This document shows positions 6,751 through 10,241 of a DNA stretch of 10,241 bases, piece by piece. Location of the stretch: positions 1-10,241 of the forward strand of contig NZ_DASXVH010000096.1 in assembly GCF_036504375.1 (NCBI RefSeq), given 5' to 3'. Numbering within the stretch: position 1 is the stretch's first letter; each line of letters starts with the position of its first letter. Made by a program: the position numbers and the translations under genes. The DNA is from Novimethylophilus sp036504375 (GTDB lineage: Bacteria; Pseudomonadota; Gammaproteobacteria; Burkholderiales; Methylophilaceae). A model generated the notes under the pieces. That model saw only the letters and a program-made list of their open reading frames with translations. It ran no database searches and was not told where the DNA came from.

Positions 6751-8142
6751 TTAATAGCCGTTGGGACGCGGCCATGGCATGGTGAACTGGTCACCGCGCT
6801 TGACGAACTGGTAGCGCCGGAACGTGAACCACACCGAGGCCACGATGTAGAAAGCCATGATGGACAGCAGCGACGCGCCATAGCCCAGGAAGGTGGCAAA
6901 GTAGACCGCCGCGCACAGGATAAACAGCGTGATCGCCGGGATCGGATGAAACGGGTGGACGTACCCGCGCTTGATGCTGTCGAGCGGCCATTTTCTGCGG
7001 AACTTCACCATGTTGATGGACATGAAGGTATAGCCCAGCAAGCCCGACAGGATGGAGAAAGTAATCACCTGATCCAGCAGGCCGGTGAAAGCAAAGGAAA
7101 CGGCAATCGGAATCAGAAAGATGATGGCGCGGTACGGCGTGCGGTAACGCGGATGGATGGCGCCGAACCACACCGGCATATAGCGATCTCGCCCCAGCGA
7201 GAACCAGGCCCGCGCGGCATCGTTGATACAGCCGTTAGCGGAAGCCACGGCTGCGAACATGGTACCGACGAACAGCAGGATCTGCAGCTTGGTATTGCCC
7301 ACGATGGTGGCGGCATCATACAACGGTGTTACCGCCTGTCCCAGATATTGCCATGGCATGAGGCCGGAGCAGATATACCAGGTCAGCGTCGCGGCCACCA
7401 GCAGGGTCATCATGCCGCCCATGGTGCCCAGCGGAATGGAACGGCCCGCGGAGCGCACTTCCTCGGCTGCCTGACAGGTGCCCTCGATCCCCAGGTAATA
7501 CCACATGCCGAACTGCAGCGATGCGATCACCCCTATCCAGCCATAAGGCAGATCGGTCAGCAGCTCCTTGTGCTTGAGTATGGCTCCCGGATGCATGGGA
7601 TCGACGCCGATGAACAGGATCAGGATCGCAAAAAAAGCGACCAGCGTAATGACGAAGTTGAGCGTCAGTGTCATGAATACGCCGCGATAGTTCAACCAGG
7701 CCAGGAAAGCGATGGTCAGCACCACAAACGGTTTGGTGTCCAGCCCGGCAAATCCCAGCGCCTCGGCCCCGGATTTCATCAGGTCGCCCACTACCAGCGC
7801 ATCCGCCGCTTCCAGCATGGTATAGGCCATGACCAGATACAAGCCGACATTGAACGCCATCAATGGCCCGATGATATGCTTGGCCTGGGTGTATTGCCCC
7901 CCTGCTGCTGCCACCGTTGAAGTCACTTCAGAATCGATCATGGCGACACAGGTATACAGCAGACCGATCACCCAGCAGGCGATCAGCGAACCATATGCCC
8001 CTCCCTTGGCAACCGAGAAGTTCCACCCCATGAACTCACCCACCAGAACGATGCCTACCCCTAAAGCCCATATATGAAAAGGGTTCAGCACCTTCAGCAT
8101 TGATATGCGCTCCGTCGTTGCAGCGCTTGCAGAATTACTCAT
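6751..8142 (-). CDS. APC-superfamily amino acid/amine permease, ethanolamine-permease-like
   Basis: A 463-residue inner-membrane transporter with about 12 hydrophobic segments from residue 22 to 440, the usual length and layout for the amino acid-polyamine-organocation superfamily. Recognisable pieces are GEFMGWNFSVAKGGAYG in the first helix region, YLGIEGTCQAAEEVR (a family signature in the middle) and ANGCINDAARAWFSLGRDR followed by HPRYRTPYRA. The first helix and the GIEG...AAEEVR motif look most like ethanolamine permeases (Eat type), but the substrate cannot be read from sequence. The start at 8142 is preceded by AGGGAGGACGGGAG. It follows the 51-residue membrane protein gene by 25 bp and precedes the stress-protein gene by 18 bp. 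Next to a glutamate-synthase-like gene, an amine or amino acid substrate is a reasonable inference. Confidence 0.9.
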   Translation of the reverse strand: MSNSASAATTERISMLKVLNPFHIWALGVGIVLVGEFMGWNFSVAKGGAYGSLIACWVIGLLYTCVAMIDSEVTSTVAAAGGQYTQAKHIIGPLMAFNVGLYLVMAYTMLEAADALVVGDLMKSGAEALGFAGLDTKPFVVLTIAFLAWLNYRGVFMTLTLNFVITLVAFFAILILFIGVDPMHPGAILKHKELLTDLPYGWIGVIASLQFGMWYYLGIEGTCQAAEEVRSAGRSIPLGTMGGMMTLLVAATLTWYICSGLMPWQYLGQAVTPLYDAATIVGNTKLQILLFVGTMFAAVASANGCINDAARAWFSLGRDRYMPVWFGAIHPRYRTPYRAIIFLIPIAVSFAFTGLLDQVITFSILSGLLGYTFMSINMVKFRRKWPLDSIKRGYVHPFHPIPAITLFILCAAVYFATFLGYGASLLSIMAFYIVASVWFTFRRYQFVKRGDQFTMPWPRPNGY

Positions 8143-8167
8143 CTCCCGTCCTCCCTTTGGTTAAGGA

Positions 8168-8323
8168 TTATTTCTCGGCAAGTTCGTCGGCACCTTCGCG
8201 CGAACTCATCAGGAAATCTTCGTCATATTCCTTTGCCACGCGCACCATGTCGGCCAGCATCCAGAACAGCAGCAAACCGGATATTCCCCAGGCGGCGTAA
8301 CTCAATAGTTGCCAGAAACTCAT
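8168..8323 (-). CDS. 51-aa single-helix membrane protein upstream of the permease
   Basis: A very small gene encoding MSFWQLLSYAAWGISGLLLF followed by WMLADMVRVAKEYDEDF and a charged C-terminal tail ending ADELAEK. Residues about 5-25 form one membrane helix and the remainder is acidic and soluble. Two in-frame ATGs exist. The one at 8323 lies 5 nt after AAGGA, while the ATG at 8329 overlaps this site, so 8323 is preferred. The frame fits tightly in the operon: 45 bp after the 127-aa gene and 25 bp before the permease. Small single-helix proteins of this kind are known as accessory subunits of some transporters; that role here is inference. No family recognised. Confidence 0.7.
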   Translation of the reverse strand: MSFWQLLSYAAWGISGLLLFWMLADMVRVAKEYDEDFLMSSREGADELAEK

Positions 8324-8343
8324 GTTCATCCTTTCGTTATCAA

Positions 8344-8356
8344 GCGTGATTCACGC
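8344..8356 (-). repeat. Short intercistronic palindrome
   Basis: GCGTGATTCACGC is a 13-nt perfect palindrome with 6-bp arms and one central base, in the 45-bp gap between two small membrane protein genes. It has no T tract, so it is unlikely to terminate transcription. It could form a small mRNA hairpin affecting stability, or be chance. Confidence 0.3.
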
Positions 8357-8368
8357 GATCTCAGGCGG

Positions 8369-8752
8369 CTATCTGTCGCCGAACTTCTCGGCAATGACTT
8401 CGCGGTACTGCTTGTCGGAAGCCTTGATCATGTAGACAAAATAGCCAACGATCACGCCCACGGTAATCAGCAGCATGATGGGATCGATGGTGTAGTCGAA
8501 TTTGGTATCGATCAGCCCTGCCGCCTTTTCGGCATCAAAGCCCAGCTTTACCCATTGTTCCTGCACCACGGCCGGCAAATGCAACGAATCCCAGGTCGGC
8601 TTTGCCGCTCCGGCCTTGGCCGCTTCAGCAGCGGCTTCGGATTTCAGCAGTAACGGGATATACAGGCTGACGTAAACCAGGATAAGAATGAAAATACTGT
8701 CGATAAACTGACCAATGCCGCTTTGCTTTTTCGGTACGTATTTCTGTGCCAT
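8369..8752 (-). CDS. 127-aa two-helix membrane protein of unknown function
   Basis: A small protein with two likely membrane helices, about 17-36 (IDSIFILILVYVSLYIPLLL) and about 91-109 (PIMLLITVGVIVGYFVYMI). They are joined by a hydrophilic Ala-rich loop of some 54 residues containing PTWDSLHLPAVVQEQW. Both ends are charged (MAQKYVPKKQ and SDKQYREVIAEKFGDR). ATG 8752 is chosen over the adjacent GTG at 8755 because AAGGAGG lies 8 nt upstream of it. It sits 55 bp after the 114-aa gene and 45 bp before the 51-aa gene, within the permease operon. I recognise no domain. An accessory subunit of the permease is the simplest guess, without direct support. Confidence 0.8.
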   Translation of the reverse strand: MAQKYVPKKQSGIGQFIDSIFILILVYVSLYIPLLLKSEAAAEAAKAGAAKPTWDSLHLPAVVQEQWVKLGFDAEKAAGLIDTKFDYTIDPIMLLITVGVIVGYFVYMIKASDKQYREVIAEKFGDR

Positions 8753-8807
8753 CACAACTCCCTCCTTATGAATAAACGAATTATTGTTATTTTCCGATCA
8801 GACCCAT

Positions 8808-9152
8808 TTATTTGGAGCCGGTGGAAGTCGAAGCCAAGGAAAAATCCTTGCCCCCGGCCATCGTCGCCGCAGCGAGCCGGTTGGCGTCCAGGTGCTTGAT
8901 GTCCAGGCCATAGATAAAATCCTTGTCCTCGGCATAATGGCTGGTCATCGCGGCAACCGACGCCGTATTGAACAGCACCAGCAAACCGCTACCGGCATAA
9001 AGCGCAAAACGAATATTGCTATCCTCGACAATGCCGAGAATACCGACCAGCACAAAAGCCACAGCAACCCACAACAGCAAAACGTCTACCCAGGCCATGA
9101 TGCAATCCTGAATAAACATTCTTTGTATCCGAGACTGTAAATCCTGTTTCAT
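8808..9152 (-). CDS. 114-aa two-helix membrane protein, first gene of the permease operon
   Basis: A small membrane protein with helices at about 18-42 (IMAWVDVLLLWVAVAFVLVG...) and about 47-70 (IRFALYAGSGLLVLFNTASV...), then a soluble tail of about 44 residues with HYAEDKDFIYGLDIKHLDAN and a Ser/Thr-rich end. The N-terminus is charged (MKQDLQSRIQR). AAAGGAG lies 6 nt before ATG 9152, making it a better start than the GTG at 9155. It is preceded by a structured 300-bp leader and begins 35 nt after a terminator-like hairpin. No family recognised. Its position as the first of three small membrane proteins before the permease suggests joint function. Confidence 0.8.
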   Translation of the reverse strand: MKQDLQSRIQRMFIQDCIMAWVDVLLLWVAVAFVLVGILGIVEDSNIRFALYAGSGLLVLFNTASVAAMTSHYAEDKDFIYGLDIKHLDANRLAAATMAGGKDFSLASTSTGSK

Positions 9153-9187
9153 CACTTGCTCCTTTTGGTCACTAGTTAACTACCGAC

Positions 9188-9227
9188 AAAAAAGTGCTTC
9201 TCGCCATCAACAAATTGATAAGGCACT
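9188..9227 (-). terminator. Intrinsic terminator-like hairpin just upstream of the permease operon
   Basis: In minus-strand RNA, AGUGC (9227-9223) pairs with GCACU (9197-9193) and, inside, AUCAA pairs with UUGAU (9219-9206), with an internal loop between. T6 follows immediately (9193-9188). It could end transcription from the glutamate-synthase-like gene, or act as an attenuator, because only 35 nt remain before the first start codon of the next operon. Confidence 0.55.
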
Positions 9228-9247
9228 CACGGTTTGCTGCTAAAACA

Positions 9248-9296
9248 TTTGACAAAAGCAGATCGAGAAGGGAATGAGCATTCCCGTTTGACAAAA
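9248..9296. repeat. Palindrome with flanking direct repeats (possible operator)
   Basis: TTTGACAAAA occurs at 9248-9257 and again at 9287-9296. Between them is the palindrome GGGAATGAGCATTCCC (9270-9285; 7-bp arms, 2-nt centre). A third GACAAAA lies at 9185-9191. The arrangement could be a transcription factor operator or an RNA hairpin. There is no T tract directly after the palindrome on the minus strand. Confidence 0.4.
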
Positions 9297-9299
9297 AGA

Positions 9300-9418
9300 A
9301 TGAAGGGAGCCATTGCGCCGGGCGAACACGTCAAGACATTTGCTGCCTTTGATGATCGGGGGGAGGTAAGTCCCGTCACATCCTGTGGTACGTTCAGCAT
9401 TGCAATAGCTCCCTTCAT
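9300..9418 (-). repeat. Long inverted repeat, 17-bp arms, 85-nt loop (candidate structured RNA)
   Basis: Arms 9300-9316 (ATGAAGGGAGCCATTGC) and 9402-9418 (GCAATAGCTCCCTTCAT) pair over 17 positions. The one non-Watson-Crick position is a G-U pair in minus-strand RNA. The loop can fold further: 9390-9395 with 9324-9329 extends the stem (with G-U pairs), and CACA-TCC-TGTG (9377-9387) and GGGA-TCCC (9361-9374) form small hairpins. On the minus strand the 3' arm is followed by TTCTTTTTG. No riboswitch class I know is matched. A small MITE-like insertion was considered but no target duplication is visible. Confidence 0.5.
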
Positions 9419-9457
9419 AAACCGACACAACGGTCGGGAGGAGTTACAACATGGAAA

Positions 9458-10241
9458 TTAGAATTGCGAAACCCCCGGTATCCAGCTGGTGCCGGCCAAC
9501 GGAATCTTGGCCATCGCAGCGGCTTCTATCGTCAACGCCACCAGGTCTTCACGCTCCAGGTGGTGAACGTCCATTTTTCCGCAGGCACGGGCCACCGTGG
9601 TGAGCTCCATCGTCAGCGTCTTCAAGTAATTGCGCAGCCGCTTGGAAGCATAGGCCGGCTGAATACGCTGCTCGAGGATTTCATCCTGGGTCGTCACACC
9701 TACCGGGCACTTGCCGGTGTGGCAGTGATGGCAATAACCGGGCGCCGTACCCAGCGCGGCGTAATCGGCTTCCGCGCTGATATGCTCGCCATTGTGCACA
9801 TAGGTTTCGCTGTTGCACCCGAGCGAGAACAAGACACCCTGCCCAATGGCCACGGCATCCGCACCCATCGCCAGGGCCTTGGCAACATCGGCGCCGGTCC
9901 GGATACCGCCGGAAATGATGAGCTGCACCTTGCCCTTCATGTTCATGTCTTCCAGCGCCTCAACCGCCTGACGCAAGGCCGGCAGGGTAGGAATGCCGAT
10001 ATCCTCGATGAAGATCGTTTGCGTCGCCGCCGTGCCGCCCTGCATGCCGTCCAGCACGATCACGTCGGCGCCGGCATGGACCGCCAGCTTCACGTCATTG
10101 AATACACGGGTGGCGCCGATCTTGATGTAGATCGGTTTTTCCCAATCGGTCAGTTCGCGCAGTTCCTGCACCTTGATGGCCAGATCGTCGGGACCGGTCC
10201 AGTCGGGGTGACGGCAGGCGGAACGCTGGTCGACGCCGACC
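9458..10241 (-). CDS. Glutamate-synthase-like FMN/Fe-S protein (MgsC/GlxD type), C-terminal part
   Basis: The last 260 residues of a protein of the FMN-binding glutamate synthase family (alpha/beta barrel); the start is beyond the right edge and the frame is open to it. Seen at the start of the fragment are VGVDQRSACRHPDWTGPDD, then YIKIGATRVFNDVKLAVHAG, VLDGMQGGTAATQ, the phosphate-binding LIISGGIRTGADVAKALAMG, and the end PLAGTSWIPG. These match the stand-alone glutamate-synthase-like subunit known as MgsC in N-methylglutamate synthase and GlxD in rhizobia. Three cysteines (visible residues 170, 173, 178; C-x2-C-x4-C before PVGVTTQ) sit where glutamate synthase has its 3Fe-4S ligands, but with shorter first spacing. 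The reaction may be N-methylglutamate or glutamate formation; subunits for glutaminase activity should lie upstream, outside the window. Confidence 0.85.
   Translation of the reverse strand, partial: VGVDQRSACRHPDWTGPDDLAIKVQELRELTDWEKPIYIKIGATRVFNDVKLAVHAGADVIVLDGMQGGTAATQTIFIEDIGIPTLPALRQAVEALEDMNMKGKVQLIISGGIRTGADVAKALAMGADAVAIGQGVLFSLGCNSETYVHNGEHISAEADYAALGTAPGYCHHCHTGKCPVGVTTQDEILEQRIQPAYASKRLRNYLKTLTMELTTVARACGKMDVHHLEREDLVALTIEAAAMAKIPLAGTSWIPGVSQF

Larger units (their letters stand above)
9153..9457 (-). promoter_or_regulatory. Structured leader before the permease operon
   Basis: A 305-bp stretch with no convincing gene. On the minus strand it reads, in order: a weak CCGAC/GTCGG hairpin just after the upstream stop (9421-9437); a long stem-loop (9300-9418) followed by TTCTTTTTG; a GGGAATG/CATTCCC palindrome (9270-9285) between two TTTTGTCAAA repeats; a CTGCT/AGCAG hairpin (9237-9262); and a terminator-like hairpin with T6 (9188-9227). 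No clear sigma70 or sigma54 promoter is evident, though one must exist here if the operon is independent. The density of RNA-capable structure suggests an attenuator, riboswitch-like leader or processed RNA. Confidence 0.5.

Noticed and set aside
6736..7920. Long plus-strand open frame (394 codons) opposite the permease
   Set aside because: It is rich in His, Gln and Arg and has no domain. It is antisense to a clear APC permease and is explained by that gene's codon bias.
9249..9296. TTGACA-like boxes on the plus strand as sigma70 promoters
   Set aside because: No -10-like hexamer at the right spacing from either box, and no plus-strand gene downstream.
9185..9297. Three GACAAAA copies as a CRISPR-like array
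   Set aside because: Repeats are too short, spacing is unequal, and there are no cas genes nearby.
9300..9418. Inverted repeat as a small transposable element (MITE)
   Set aside because: Flanks show no target-site duplication and only one copy is in the window. The G-U compensated pairing favours RNA, although a genome-wide copy count could revive this idea.
9227..9430. 67-codon minus-strand frame through the leader inverted repeat
   Set aside because: No ribosome site, no domain, and it runs through the hairpin arms and their loop, so it is better explained as RNA structure.
9234..9461. 75-codon plus-strand frame in the leader
   Set aside because: No ribosome site, opposite in direction to all neighbours, and overlaps the inverted repeats.

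Overview
All supported genes in this window lie on the minus strand, so transcription runs from high to low coordinates. Codon use is that of a moderately GC-rich proteobacterium. The combination of a FolE2-type GTP cyclohydrolase, Cache-type chemoreceptors and a glutamate-synthase-like FMN protein of the MgsC/GlxD type suggests a betaproteobacterium, possibly methylotrophic or amine-using. This placement is an inference; there is no rRNA or other firm taxonomic marker.

Region 1 (10241 to 9458) holds the C-terminal part of a glutamate-synthase-like FMN/Fe-S protein that runs off the right edge. Region 2 (9457 to 9153) is a gene-free leader rich in inverted repeats. It contains a 17-bp stem closing an 85-nt loop, a 7-bp palindrome flanked by direct repeats, and an intrinsic-terminator-like hairpin with a T6 tract close to the next start codon. 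Region 3 (9152 to 6301) is a probable operon: two small two-helix membrane proteins (114 and 127 aa), a 51-aa single-helix protein that is easy to miss, a 12-helix APC-family permease most like ethanolamine/amine permeases, and a UspA-type universal stress protein. A terminator-like hairpin follows.

Region 4 (6216 to 741) is a second compact operon: a membrane-anchored protein of unknown function, a small multi-helix membrane protein, a class I glutamine amidotransferase-like protein, a classical Cache/HAMP chemoreceptor, and an unusual soluble protein. That last protein joins a degenerate chemoreceptor signalling hairpin to a C-terminal solute-binding-protein (SBP_bac_3-like) domain. The first three genes are joined by ATGA start/stop overlaps. 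Region 5 (740 to 311) is intergenic with an 11-bp inverted repeat, and region 6 (310 to 1) is the 5' part of folE2.

A plausible but unproven reading is that the window couples uptake of a nitrogenous compound (amine or amino acid), its conversion through glutamate-linked chemistry, and chemotaxis toward it. The most novel-looking elements are the receptor-SBP fusion with a damaged signalling tip, the set of small membrane proteins travelling with the permease, and the structured leader before them.
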